The notes: generated by a model from the letters alone, not told the origin. A DNA stretch of 64,000 nucleotides from Hepsetus odoe (GCA_017165825.1 CM029387.1:9659467-9723466), one strand, 5' to 3'. Counted from the first letter of the stretch, positions 35,435-48,235 are shown. Translations and numbers: made by a program.

Positions 35435-38400
35435 TCAAATCTTGTTAAAGGCAGCAACGTCAACACTCTGGACCTATAAAAGGGAACACAAACATGCATA
35501 AGAATGTATCCGTTCATTTGGAAGATTAAAATGCTTGGCATCAACACTGGCTAATGTTACATACATAGTCCTCAAATTTGGTGATCTCTTCCTCAAGCAT
35601 GTCGGTTCCCACTTTGTCATCTTCAACCACGCAACTGATTTGCAGCTTCTTGATGCCGTAACCAACAGGAACCAACTTGGAAGCGCCCCAGAGCAATCCA
35701 TCTGCCTGCACTGAGCGCACACACTCCTCCAGCTTGGCCATGTCAGTCTCATCATCCCACTGAGGGAGAGATAGACTGGTTATGTGCTGAGCAGAAAGAA
35801 GGGAAAAAGCAGTAAAAATGGAGAAAGGTGCTCTGGATTAATGCTTACAGGCTTGACGTCAAGCAGGATTGAGGACTTGGCAATGAGGGCAGGTTTCGCA
35901 GACTTCCTTGCTGCATACTCCTGCACTCTTTGTGCCTTGATGCGCTCTGCCTCTTCATCTTCCTCATCGCTTCCGAACAGGTCAATGTCATCATCCTTGT
36001 CCTCTTCTTTTACCACCACCTTGGGACATGGAGCTGAAACAACCTGAAATTGGGAAATAGAATCGAATGCAACAGTTGTGTGTAAACCAACACTTAGGTT
36101 TTACACGCATGTTGTAAACCAATTTCGCCAATAGGACAAGCACAGGTAGTTATTTTAAAAAAAGATCAGGGGAAGAAATGAAAAGTGTATAAAAGACACA
36201 CATGCTGCTACTTACATGCTGAACTGGTGCTGGTTTTGTTTGCTGGCTTTGGCTTTTTTCAAGCACCAACATTCTGGACTCTAGTTTGGAAAGCATGGCC
36301 CTCAGGTCATCGACCACTAACCAGGGAAAAAAGCCATCATCGCAATATTAGAACGTATATATTATCTACACATGTATTAAACATTGAATTCAGATTGGTG
36401 CAATGACAAACACACCTTTATGCAAGTTCTTGTTGTCCAGCTCTAGACTCTTCAGGCGTGACTGCAGCTCACTCTGATCTTCTGATTTGCTAGCATTCTG
36501 ACTCTGTGGCCAGTGTCAGAAAGATTTAATAAAAAAAAAACAAACAAAAAAAAAAACACACAAGTTAGAGAGTGAACTACCCAGAGGAACCTACTGCGGT
36601 AAACATGACCTCCTGATACAGGTATGCTTTCCAGGCATGCAACGTCAAGCTCAGTGAGCACATCATGATGCATACCATGCAGGACAGTAAAGTAAAATCT
36701 AGGACTGTGCAATATTTCATGTGTTAATGTTGAAATATTTAACATTGAGCAGTAAGAAACAGACAGGGCATGCTTATTTATTTGCATCTCAGTCCATAAA
36801 ATCTGCAGATATGTGCAAATAAGCAGTGTCGATCCCCCCATCCCTAGTTTTTACTTCAGCTCAGCTTACGAACCGTCCTGTTTCAGGGATCTTCATTTTA
36901 GAAATACTTATTTCTAAAGAGGTGGGGATAAAAGAAACAACAGTACACGTCATTCCGACAAGATGCCAGCACCACACCTGGAGTGTCAAATTTGCAATGG
37001 ATCACGAAGTTGGCTCTTCACTCTGTAAGCAAGCTAAACTGACCAGGAAAATGTCAGATTTTAAGAGCCTAACATTATGAACTACATTCATTATTGCTTT
37101 CTAGGTAAACATTAAGTCAATCAGACAGTAATGTTTCACATTATGCAATTTTGTTCTTCTTGTTTTATGAGGTATAAGGAGGTATAATAAGCAAAATTTA
37201 AAAAATGTAAACAGAATGATTTAAGAATATAACTGAAAACTGAGTTTTTGGATATTTCTTCAGAAACCGAAGAAAAAAAAAAAAAAAAATTGTTAAAAGT
37301 GACAAATATTAACACTGAATAAATTCTATACCAGCTTAATAAATGGATCTGAGGAAAATCACAGAAAGGGCATATTGAGGCTGCATCAATGCACATGTTG
37401 CATCTACTCACACTTCTGCATGTGATCTTGAGAGTTAAGTGTCATTAGGAAGGTAGAAGGTAATGTAATTTTTTTTTATTTTTTTTTTTTTTTGCACCTT
37501 TTGCCATGGATCACATCTCCCTTTAACAACTTTGTGCTCCTACTGTGTAGTAAAAAAAAGTCTCACAAAACACATTTTTACATGCCTACTAATACACATC
37601 TAGTTTTGAAACGCACCATCAAAAGCAGTCACCACTACCCTGCAAACATCCTGAGTGAATATGATCTAATGTCATATTTCAAAGATATTCAAAGACCTAT
37701 TTTTTTGCTAATCCTCCTCCATTTTGTGCACTCTCGTACATAATACAGCTGGGTACACTCAGAAAAAAGGGGTGTTAGTGGGGTACCCTCGAGGTACACT
37801 TTCAACCCCTTTGGTCTTGAAAAATAATTCCACTGTATTCTACTGAGGATTATTTTAAGGGGGACATGGACCAAAGACCATGCTGTCCCATTGAGGGCAT
37901 ATTTCTATTGAAAATATCTCTTACGGATCTGTACATGGATCCAAAATGTACCTGCACAGCACCTTTTTCTTTGGACAGGGAAGGTCACGTAGTTTGTCTA
38001 ATGCTTCTGTTCAATGTGCAATCAAGCACAGTTGATTTGAAAAGGGGGGGGGGGGTCAAGTGATAGTTCTTCCTGTCACAGTGAACCAGTCAGTTTTGCC
38101 AATGCAAAAACAAAATTCCATAAAATAGAGCCTTTTGAAATGTTATGCAATAAACTTAACAAACCACACACATACAAGCATACATGCACTTTATACATGC
38201 ATGAACACTCAAAATCTCCCACTTTTGACTGTATAAGAGGATAACAGAAAATGGGGACTGAGGAATGTGCATCTCTCACGTTCATGCTTTTGCACTCAAA
38301 AGAAAGGCTTGCAGTGCTGTGGCACTTACAGTTTTACGCTCACGGGGCTTTTGGGGACGCGAATGCCCTTTCCCTGGCTGTATGGCTGCCTTCACCTTAA

Positions 38401-40984
38401 GACAGTTCATAATGACCAGCCACCCCCCCCCCCCCCAACACAAACACACGACCAGGAAAAGGGTGGGGGGGGGGGATGGGGAGCAGAAGGGGGAAGAAGG
38501 AAAAGGAAAAACACAGCAAGGTCACTAAGAGTCATATTTCAATCAAATTGAAAACAAAAGTAGCCTAGCACAATTTAATGATTAAACTAAAATCATTCAC
38601 TGTTTTCAATGAATCAACAAGAATAATAATACATATTTTAAATCCTCAGACTACTCCACTGAGCTGAGCAGTAAGAAACAGACAGGACATGCTTATTTAT
38701 TTGCATTTACTGCTATGTTAGTCCAGTTAGAAGGTTTAAGGGGCTTCCTTTGTCCAATTACCAAGTTCTTTTTAAATGTAAGCATAATCAATTTTTGTTG
38801 AAAATCAGTCATTCTGACCTTTATGAAAAGACCCTCTGAATTCTTGAAAAATCATAAAATGGTCAGCAATTACTTGACTGATTATACTGTAAAATTCCAA
38901 AAGCATGTGGAAGCAGCTTCTGTATAAGCCCTACATGCAGCTCTTAATGTAATAACTGCAGATAAACTGACAGGCTTTATTTCTAAAGAATACAGTAAAA
39001 GTTTGTTCATTCCACTGCAATGCACATGGAAAGTAACAGTCAATGAAACCACAAGCCACAGACACAAAAACACCCTCAAGCAGGCTGTGAGGCGACAAGC
39101 TCCCCCTGACAACACCAACACAAGCATGAAGGTGATTACTGTGCATACAGGACACTGCATTGCAGCATGCTGGGGAAATAGCTTGCATTGGATAATACAA
39201 GCATGGACACAACTTGCACATGCACATGTAGACACAGGACATACAAAGCCAATCTGGAAATGTCTGTTTCTAGCAGACATGGGGAAAAACTTAAAATCTC
39301 AATCCTGGCCTTATTTTGCTCATTCCGATTCCAATTTCTTTACAGCAATACAGTATGAACTTTTTAGATTTTGGGACATTTTGTAATACAGAAAAGACAA
39401 AATCAAAGCATAATTTACTGCAGCAATAAATGACAAGTTGTAAGCCTGCCCTAGCTGCCAGAGTAGGTATGAGCAGTCCCAGTTTCATTGTCATTCATTT
39501 GCAAGCACTTCAACAGCTGCAACGCTGCAGTGGCTAGACTGATGTGGTCTGCTGCCAAGTCAAAGCTTGCTCTCAGTTTTCTTCAGAAAACATCCAAAAG
39601 CAAGAAGAAACTGTAGAATACAGGAGACAACTAGTGCATACAGAATGAGCATGCTCTAATTAAAAGATCCTGTCTTAAGCCTGAAGTCCATCACAGTTTG
39701 GCAATTACCCTGCTTAAACACACCAACTAAACAGCACTGAATCAGGTGAATGAAATATTAAAAACACCATGAGTACGGTACTGACTGACATCTTTTCTTG
39801 TAGTTTATCTGGCAATATCCATTTTAGAACTGTCCAGGAATAATATTATGCAAAAGTAATGATCACTGTTGCAGGCAAAGTGAACTTAAAAGCCGTACCC
39901 ATAGATTGTTACAGGCACAACTTCATTTATTTGCCCATTCAAATCATGAACACTTCAAGGCCAGGTACTTTAGGGAATGGGACAGCAGTGATTGAGTGAC
40001 AGTTAAGAGTGCACTCTGAGTCACAATGACAAAAAATTTTCAGTTCAGTTAAAAGTATTACAAAGTAATGTGTCACTATCTGTGTGCAGAATGCATTCTG
40101 ACTAATGGAGCTTTGGTTTGAAACTTGGGGAGTTTGGGCTCAATTTCTGGTTGGGGTGGGTACTCACTTCGGCAAGGGATTGCTGGATATTCTGGCGGGC
40201 TTTAACAATGTCCTTCAGGATGGCACTAACATCTTTCTCCTGAAAGGGTACAGCGGGGTAGAGAGGGCCGAGTCAAACAAGCAAGCAAGAGGCATGGAGA
40301 TAGGCATGGACAGAAGGCAGGCAGGCGGCATGCACACTTGAGGATGAGCGAAATTGAGAGTATATTAACTGACTGTTAATGAAAGGCTTTTTCCATGATG
40401 CACAATATGCATCCCAAGACAAATAGCAGTGTTAGGATAATTTTTTCTTTTTCAGCACAGATACTGAGATTTTGAGTGTCAGGAATTTACTATTTTTTCT
40501 TTAAGAACTATTCTGCATTCAAATCATCAATTAAAAAAAACAAACAAAAAAAAAAAAAAAAACCCAAAAAACATTAACTTTTTACCCATTCTGGCAGCAC
40601 TGTGGCACATTCATCCTTTCTGTATGGAGTTTACATTTTCCCTGTGTGAATATGGGTTTTTATCCCCAAGTCCAAAGACAGGCATTTCAGGTGTTATATT
40701 GCATTTCATTTGAGCCATGAAAAGATGAGCATTTAAAAGTAGGCCACCATGCTCAAACTTATCTAACCCACATGTAGAAATAACCTACTAGAACAATAGC
40801 AAACATGACGTCACACAATATGAGGGGTGTGAAATTTTAGGGTAGATTTATTACCAAACTTGATAAGATTCATGCTTTCCCATCAAGACCTGGTCTAGCT
40901 CTAGTTTGCAGATATCAAAAACCAACACCTCACACTGAATAAATGCAATCTCAAGCTTGCTGTGATTGGTCTAAATTTTTATTC

Positions 40985-41024
<40 letters not shown>

Positions 41025-41494
41025 CACACAGCCTCTCACACATCAGACACAAGTACATCCAGGCAGAGATAGAGAGTGTAGAGCAGTCATGCAGCTTTTG
41101 AAAGAAAAGAGGAGGGCTAGTCCATGCTTTGCTTTCTGGCTACAGATGGACAAACAACAGCTGAGCAAACAGTGGATCAGGTCCCACCAAGACCCATGCA
41201 CCTCTAACTGAAATATTAATATAGCTCATTGTTTGCTGTCATAACCATGGAAGTAGATCTGAGAGGATTTAAATAAGGTTTTAATATCATTGAGAGGGAA
41301 AAAAAATTTAAGAATCACAGTCCCCAGATTAAGTAATTTCCTCTAACTGTGATGCATTTAACCTTAACAGGAAACAGTACCTGAGGAGCTTGAGAGATGC
41401 CGTTCACACCCTCATAGAAACGTCTCTCTGCCTCGTCATATTTGGATTTATCAAACCAGATCTTTTCCTGGGCAAGGCACTGGAGATCACTCAT
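35435..41494 (-). CDS. eef1d: eef1d: elongation factor 1-delta, standard form
   Basis: Minus-strand coding exons, in order: 41494-41381 (in an exon starting 41501), 40239-40168, 36503-36416, 36316-36216, 36043-35849, 35759-35565 and 35473-35435. They splice in phase to 267 residues; mammalian eEF1D is about 280. The protein is the guanine-nucleotide exchange subunit of the eEF1 complex, recharging eEF1A with GTP in the cytoplasm. Visible are the N-terminal QEKIWFDKSKYDEAERRFYE block (residues 9-28) and a leucine-zipper coiled coil (about 73-116). The acidic DDDIDLFGSDEEDEE region (about 142-156) precedes the catalytic domain (about 180-267), with AKSSILLDVKPWDDETDM and GYGIKKLQISCVVEDDKVGT, ending VDVAAFNKI. 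An optional in-frame cassette exon at 38395-38330 would raise it to 289 residues. The exact join at 36503 could shift by a codon. The identification is certain. Confidence 0.95.
36743..36786. repeat. 44-bp sequence repeated in two eef1d introns
   Basis: The block 'gagcagtaagaaacagacag' plus 'catgcttatttatttgcat' occurs at 36743-36786 and, with one or two changes, at 38662-38704. The flanks differ. Confidence 0.8.
38330..38395 (-). CDS. eef1d: Possible in-frame 22-codon cassette exon of eef1d
   Basis: 66 nt, phase 0 at both ends, with a strong donor (ACT|GTAAGT), encoding the basic peptide VKAAIQPGKGHSRPQKPRER plus KT. It sits between the exons at 40168 and 36503 and would insert between the N-terminal block and the leucine zipper. 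The acceptor (gtcttaag) follows purine- and G-rich sequence rather than a pyrimidine tract, so it is at best a weak, regulated exon. Confidence 0.45.
38424..38475. repeat. C and G homopolymer tracts beside the cassette exon
   Basis: A run of about 14 C (about 38424-38438) and a run of about 10 G (about 38466-38475) lie 30-80 nt upstream (minus strand) of the cassette exon. A further G run is at 38046-38055. Confidence 0.85.
40986..41024. repeat. (CA)n microsatellite in an eef1d intron
   Basis: About 17 CA units. Confidence 0.9.
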
Positions 41495-42849
41495 ATTGGA
41501 ACTGCAGAAAGAAGGGGTGGGGGGGTGGGGCAGAGACACACAACAGACAGGTGCCAGAGTTAAAAACAGAGAATAAAAAACACATACTACAAAAAGAATT
41601 GTCATGTGATTTGGTTCTCTAATAAGTCCCTAACCCCGGGCCTGGAAAAATTGCAACTGTTACACACAATTGTTCAATTTGGCACCATTTATGCTGTAAA
41701 ATGAATTTGACACGCTGTATTTCAAAGCACTGTAGGGGATACTGCGTTCCATTAAACAATTACCGGAGAACCATGCCTAGTTTTGATGTTGGGTAAGACA
41801 CGGATACCGATACATGAGCAGGCTAGATTAAAGTTGCTAACCATATCATGACTACCTGACTGAAAACACTAAACTCCAAGTGTCCAAGCTGATTATTGTT
41901 GCAGTAGAAGCAATTTGGTTCAGCATTTGAGAACAGCTAGAAAGCACAGTCAGAACTTGTGAAACCTAAAATATTCAGTCTACTTCTTCAGATGACCTAG
42001 AAACAAAAAACTAACATTGATCTTTCAAATACACAGAACAAGGTCTGAATAAGGCTACACTATTACACATTCACTAAGGCTAAAATTCTGTAATCAGGCT
42101 GAATGGGACTTATATCAACATTCTTGAAAGCTTATAAAACCTAGAAACAGTGTAAAAGAATAGATAGTTATTTCTAATAACTTGGCAATATACCTTATAA
42201 TAAACAACATACTTGTATTAAAAGTGGACACATATTCCCTTTTAAACTCTTTTCTTTAGCCTACTTATTTTAATTTCAGCCTTTTTTCATCTGTTTGATG
42301 CAAATAATTCAAACTACAACTCAATTATTAACAGAAAAGGAGAGTTTAAGGGGTACAACAAATGTTTAAATACAGTATTACGTTCGGCGCCAAAGCAAAC
42401 ACATCAGAACTGTCAGTGCACCATGGTGTGATCAGTGCATTCAGATTAGAGAGGCCACCACATGTCTTTCTCTCTATAAAGAGCATTTGTTGCTTTTGCT
42501 GACAAAGTCTATGAACAACAGCATGAGCCTAGCTGACTAGGAGTCCTTCCTGTCCATTGGCAGACAACCCATTTCCATTTGCTATGATGCAGCAATTGTA
42601 AAGCACACGCACAAAAAAACCCCACCAAACAAAAAACTCAGACTGAGGTTTTGACGAGAAGATTCATGTTGGATAAAAGATTCAGGACAGCATTCCAATA
42701 TTACCACTCAATGCAGTCAAGTAACCAAATAACTAAACAAACAAGACCAAAACAAGTCAAAATAAGTTTAGGAAAATGCAGATTTTGTAAATAAAGCAGA
42801 AAATAAGACAAATTAAAACAAGACACTATAATCCCATCCCATGCCATAC

Positions 42850-43361
42850 TTGTCCCGTCCTTTATGAGGGGCACGCTCGGTCTCTGAGAACACCCTCTTC
42901 CTGCCTCCTCGTTTGGACGTCTGCCGTCCCCGCTGTGGTTCAGATGATGAGCGCTGGTGGCTATGGGGTCGAGGGCTTCCCTCTTCATGGTTTTGCTGAC
43001 TTGGGTTCCGTTTGGCTCTGAACACCAGGGGCCGATGGGCCCGGTCCCTTGGAGAGGACGACAACGGAGCCCTGTTCCCCCTGACAGTGTTTTGAAAATA
43101 GCCTTCAGCTTCTTCGTACATGCTGCTGTTAAACCACACAATCTCCCCTCTGGTGCCCTGTATGGGCCCAAAGCCCTCCAGCAAGAAACCTTCCTCTAAG
43201 CCCTGGCTCTCTGAGTGTGATGAGCGTTGTGGTCTTCTCCTGGCCCCATGGAGGTCATCACCATTCAGGTTAGCACTGGGCAGGTTAGGACCATTCCCAG
43301 AACTCTGCCTGGGCCTTCCTGTGCCTCTTCCCTGGGACTGATCGCCCCTCTGATTCTCCAT
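42850..43361 (-). CDS. eef1d: eef1d long-isoform (eEF1B-delta-L) N-terminal exon
   Basis: A 512-nt open frame starts with ATG at 43361 and encodes 170 codons plus two bases. At 42850 a donor (GACAA|GTATGG) joins in phase to the exon starting at 41501, whose seven bases before the normal ATG keep the frame open (reading ...GRDNSNMSDL). The peptide contains one GEIVWFNSSMYEEAEGYF block (about residues 72-89), clearly related to KIWFDKSKYDEAERRFYEG in the standard N-terminus. Human eEF1B-delta-L has an analogous large exon with several such blocks and acts as a nuclear heat-shock transcription factor. A basic run SKRGGRKRVF (about 149-158) could be a nuclear signal. The exon is much shorter than the human one and serine- and arginine-rich. 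Its own acceptor or promoter is not certain. Confidence 0.75.
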
Positions 43362-44125
43362 CTTTTGACGTGTTACAGCAAAAACAAAAGGGAAGGGGCA
43401 AGTGAACAGGCAGAAGCTGAACAGCAGGGATGGGCTATTCAAATAAATGAATTTGGGAACAAAGCATTTGCTTTTAAAAATATGCTCGGGTAGAAAAATG
43501 TAATTTTGTTTCTTTAAAATATGTTCTTGAGTGAGAGAATACTGGGAAACAAGCAGCCGATATTGCATCTTGTTAATTGAGACATTTCTGCAGAGGCATG
43601 CTGGGATTAAAAGATGACCAATTTAATAAAGTAAAGCTGTATGACCACATACAATTGAGGTCAGCTCTAAACTGTAAACACAAAGCACTCACTGGTTGAT
43701 CTAGGACCATTTCTTATGCTAAGTGCTGCCTCCAAACTGAAACATAGCCTTAATAAATGTGTTGCATATTATTTTACTTAAGCCCTTCCCTACTAAAGAA
43801 TTAGCTGTTTTACATTAGTTGTTGCTGGCGACTGAGAGCCTAAGACAACAATGTCAAATGCAACTAAACTTCCTGCAGAGACAAAAACAACAAAAAGCAG
43901 CAACCATTCAAAAAAGCAAGCCAGAATACAAGCATCACTCATGAGCTCAGGACAATATTTTATTTTTACATTTAGGTCTATATTATATATATATTTTTTT
44001 TTTATATCAATCATGATGCTTCAAAAACTTAATTAGGTACTGATTATTATAATTTGCTCAAAAATGTATGCCTACACATACTGTGTTATAATTCATCATG
44101 ATTAGCAGAGTTGTCCATTAACAGC
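43362..44125. other. eef1d 5' intron
   Basis: AT-rich intronic sequence with no further exon or named repeat recognised. Confidence 0.5.
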
Positions 44126-44320
44126 GCAAATCAAGTCAAGTCAGTTTTATTTCTATAGCACTTTTTACATCACCAGGTCTGAGCCCCAAGTGAGTAAGCT
44201 GAGGGCAACAGAGGAAAAACTCCCCAAAACTGGAGGAAGAAACCTTGGGAGAAACAAAGACTCAAAAGGGGAACCCATCCGCCTCTGGTTGACACCGGAT
44301 AATAAAGAAGGAAAAAGTGC
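44126..44320. mobile_element. Dispersed fish repeat ('tcaagtcaagtcagttttat' type)
   Basis: Begins with the well-known phrase tcaagtcagttttatttcta and contains 'ggaagaaaccttgggagaaa', an interspersed element common across teleosts. Its class and ends are not resolved here. Confidence 0.6.
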
Positions 44321-46057
44321 ATTCTATAAATCAATCAATTTAGCAATTGATTTTTGATTGATTCCCTCAATTTGGTTTTTGTCTTTATTTAAAAAAAAAA
44401 AAAAAAAAGTTTCATAGTGCAGTTATAGTATGCCAGTATGCCCAAACCAAAAAGGTTACAAATACAAATCAAAATGTAGCACAATTATTGTTGTATGTTT
44501 GTAGCTTAACATGCACCCTCCATGCCAACAAATCTTTAATCGGTCGTGTTCTAGTAGCATCCAAGGAATGAATGAATGAATAAATAAATGAATAAATACA
44601 AAGGGAAAAAAAAAAAAAAAAAAAACTGTACATATGAGGTGTGCTCTATATATTCCTTCAGAGCAGGAAGATTACAAATAAGCCAAGAACTCTCTCAGGA
44701 AGCACTCTAAATAATAATAAAAATGTATTTCACCAATCCACCGCCCTTCACATCCTGGAAATGTGCTTTATTGTAATGCACGCTGATGCCCATCAGTACC
44801 GCGTTCCCACAGACAACACAAGTTCAGACAACATGCCAAACATGCCAGGGCCACTCACCATCCTCTGTTCAAACACTCACCTTCTGATGTGCTCAGAGGA
44901 AAAAAAAGTGAAGACAGGGCTTCGCAGGGTCTCTTTAACAATAAGCATCATGACCATTACAAGTGATGGATAAAACTTTCACAGGACAGGAAGCAAAAGC
45001 TTAAGTATTATTTTTCCATTAATCTGCCAGTGTGTAAAAAAAAAAAAAAAAATGTAAAAAAAGCTCCAGGCTCGTTACAAAGCTTTCGGTACATCTGAAC
45101 TAATTCAAGGTGAGCGTAACAGTACCTGCACTGGAACCGCTGGATTTTGGACCTTTCTCCACCATTCAGGGCCCATTAAATAGCAATGCAACGGTTTCCA
45201 CAGTTTTTAACTGGGCTTTTTACAAACAATATGATTTTGAAAATTTCAAAAATAATAACAAAAAAAACAAACAATTAAAATTGTATTTTTTAAACTATAT
45301 TGTCATTTTTAATGAGCTCGGAATAACGGTATTTTGTTATTAGCCTTTTATTAGTTAGCTTTATTAAAACCTTTAGCTTGGAGACTGTGCGTGTATATAA
45401 TATGAGATATATATATATATAATTTAAAAATAATTAAAAAATTAAAACCACTCATTTCACCCCAATAAACAGGACTCGCTATCTCTGAGCTCCACCCACA
45501 CCGGCGCCTTTTCATCTGCAAAAAAGCTGAACATTTCTCATCTGTTTCACTTTAAAGCTTCATAAACTCTTAAACAACTTTAAAAAGCACTTCATTAGAA
45601 CATGTTTCAGCAGTAGCTTTAGGTTTTTCCGCCCTGCTGTCTGTGCTGGAGGAATCGTGAAGGCTTTTCTACAGAAGGTTAAACTTGTTGCGCTTTAAGA
45701 AACTTTAGCCTCGATCAGCTCGGTTAGCTTCTCCCAGGAACTCTGCGCTCCACCTTAAACAGCGCAGCCGTTACACTCGCCGTCTGGGAGGATACTGTGG
45801 CAAACGCACATGTAAACTCGCAGGTTAGAAGGGACGGAAACACGCTGTGGTGAGTGTGAAGCCGAAGTGAATAAATAAGTGACAGCCAGCTCTGAAGCCG
45901 CGCCGCTCAACATGGCTAAAGATAGACTCCGCTTCCTCAGCCACGTGGCGAGACTACAGCACTGACAGTTCCACCATTCTGACAGAACTGCTGGACCAAG
46001 TGAAGTTTAAAAACACAGCGTCACCATTAATTCCGAAAAAAACAACTTTTCACTTAC
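44321..46057. other. eef1d first intron, upstream part
   Basis: Several poly-A runs, then a GC- and CpG-richer patch from about 45480 that leads into the promoter-side exon. An unspliced minus-strand peptide was not evident. Confidence 0.5.
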
Positions 46058-46173
46058 TTTTACAAACGTTTACTCTACAGCCGGAGAACTGAGTGGACGT
46101 CTCGGGCAGCGGAGCTGTTCAGAAGAGAACGCGGTTCACCGGGTCGCTTCAACTTGCTCTTCAGAGAGGGGGG
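46058..46173 (-). promoter_or_regulatory. eef1d: Probable eef1d 5' non-coding exon and promoter with a 5'TOP-like tract
   Basis: On the minus strand a good donor (GTAAGT) at 46057 ends a CpG-containing exon. About 110 nt upstream is a pyrimidine tract ACCCCCCTCTCT (46173-46163 region). Translation-factor mRNAs usually start with a C followed by pyrimidines (5'TOP), so transcription may begin there. The start site is inferred, not shown. Confidence 0.5.
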
Positions 46174-46551
46174 TCAAAAATGTACGCGCGCAAAGTGATT
46201 ACCTTCTGTACCATATACAACATTTCAACAAGATCTTAAATGTAAAATGTTTGTTTTATAGTACAAGGCTTGTGGAGGAATGAAAGACAAGTCGATAACT
46301 CTTTGTATAATACCAGCAGTGAACGCGATGCCTCCCTGGGAGGTTGGTACATTCCACTAACTTTGTTTCAGTCTGTCAAAGCGGCGCAGAAAGTGCCACC
46401 TAAAACCCGCTTTGACAGAAAGCTTTATTATATTTGTGTGTAAATATATAACTACAACAGAATGAAAACACAAATCATTTTCTAAAAATACTTTATATAT
46501 TTAGAATTAATTTTTTGTTAAATAATATTCCCAGGCAAGATTGCAACCAAC

Positions 46552-46552
<1 letters not shown>

Positions 46553-46623
<71 letters not shown>
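46553..46623. repeat. (CA)n microsatellite in unit A
   Basis: About 35 CA units. Shorter versions occur at the same place in unit B (about 47874-47902) and unit C (about 49199-49234). Confidence 0.95.
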
Positions 46624-46626
<3 letters not shown>

Positions 46627-46959
46627 AATCCAAAGCTGTGAGAAGCTTGGGAATGTAAGAAAACATTATTAGGACACCATGCAGCTTGCAAGCCTTTCCA
46701 AATCTTAACGGGCAAGTCCAGCATTTCTAATTACAATTATTTATATTATTTTTATCATTGTAATAATACTTATGATTTCTTAATAATGTTGTCAAAAGAA
46801 CACTTAATTCTGTTGCAAAAACCACACTGAAAAGAAATCTGCAGGATGGTTTAATCTCATCTGCTAAGGCTGTGTTTGCAATGTTCTTTTTCACCCCTTC
46901 AATAAGGCTTTGTCATCAGAGAAGTATCAGATAAACCTGGTGTGGTAGACGGCATTTAT

Positions 46960-47034
46960 CAGAGGATCGGAATCCACGTGGACTATCGTCCATTGAGCTT
47001 AAGTTCAACGCCCAACCACCGCCATCCTGTTCCA
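46960..47034 (-). pseudogene. Decayed tRNA-Leu (unit A, first)
   Basis: The reverse complement keeps the long variable arm (plus strand cacgtggactatcgtccatt) and anticodon arm (cttaagttcaacg), but the D arm and acceptor are broken. Confidence 0.8.
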
Positions 47035-47084
47035 AAGCCTTTCGGAAAAAGTTTTCAGAAGCTCCAACATCAGCAAAGATTGTT

Positions 47085-47150
47085 GTTTGAACCAAGTGGA
47101 CAATCGTCTGTGTGCGTCCCGCGGTCTTAAACCACTCAGTTGTCCTGTCC
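47085..47150 (-). pseudogene. Decayed tRNA-Leu (unit A, second)
   Basis: Recognisable from tgaaccaagtggacaatcgt and cttaaaccactcagttgtcc; it is badly eroded. The matching remnant in unit B is at about 48365-48432. Confidence 0.6.
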
Positions 47151-47871
47151 TTGTAGATTATGGAATGATGGGCATCTGAAAAGAAAGTGGATAAAAATGA
47201 GGCTGTGATAGATCGCCATAAACCAGCATCACAATTATATTTCAAATGTCACTGGACCCTTCTCCAGTGACTTTCCAGATCATAACCGGTAACTGGTAAT
47301 TCTCAAAACATCTGAGGCACCATTTTTCACTTCCAAGTGAGGAAAAGCTCAAGAATATGATCTCTCAGTACGTTGCTCAAGAGAACATTCTCTTCTCTTT
47401 CTATCGACTACTCCTGCTAGCAGTTTTCACAGCAGATCGACCGTCTCCATTTCTTCCTGTTTTCTGCATCTTCCTCCTTCAGAATACTGCCTGCATGATC
47501 TCTTCACAACATCCATAAGCCTTTCTGTGTACAAATACATACAATATTTCAACAAGATCTTAAATGTAAAATGTTTGTTTTATAGTACAAGGCTTGTGGA
47601 GGAATGAAAAGACAGTTACCACGACTCTTTGTATAATACCAGCAGTGAATGCGATGCCTCCTGGGAGGTTGGTACATTCCACTAACTTTGTTTCAGTTCA
47701 TCGTGCTGCACAAAAAGTGCCACCTAAATCTGAGACCTTTGATGAAAGCATTATTATATTTGTGTAAAATATATAACTACAAATAGACATGAAACACAAA
47801 TCATTTTCTAAAAATTTTATATATTTAGAATTAATTTTGTTAAATATTCCTCAGGCAAGATTAAACCAACT

Positions 47872-47906
<35 letters not shown>

Positions 47907-48235
47907 CTAAAGCTGTAGTGAAGTTTTGGGAAACGTAAGAAAACATTATTAGACAATCATAGCTTGTGTTTCTCTCCAAATCTTAACGGGCAAGTCCAGC
48001 ATTTCTACTACAATTATTTATATTGTTTATCATTGTAATAATATTTCTATGATTTCTTAATAATGTTGTCAAAAGAACACCCCACTTGTTGCAAACCACA
48101 CTGAAAGAAATTCCGTGGATGGTTTAATCTCATCTGCTAAGGCTGTAAGCTTGCAATGTTCTTTCACCCCTTCAATACAGCTTATCATCAGATAGTTTAC
48201 TTCAGGATAAACCCAGGTAGAGGTCAGCATTTACC

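Noticed and set aside
38882..39386. Overlapping open frames of over 100 codons on both strands in an eef1d intron
   Set aside because: No homology-like composition and no splice signals in register, and they lie between confirmed eef1d exons. Chance frames.
46518..46724. Minus-strand open frame with a long CVCVCV run
   Set aside because: Simply translation of a CA microsatellite.
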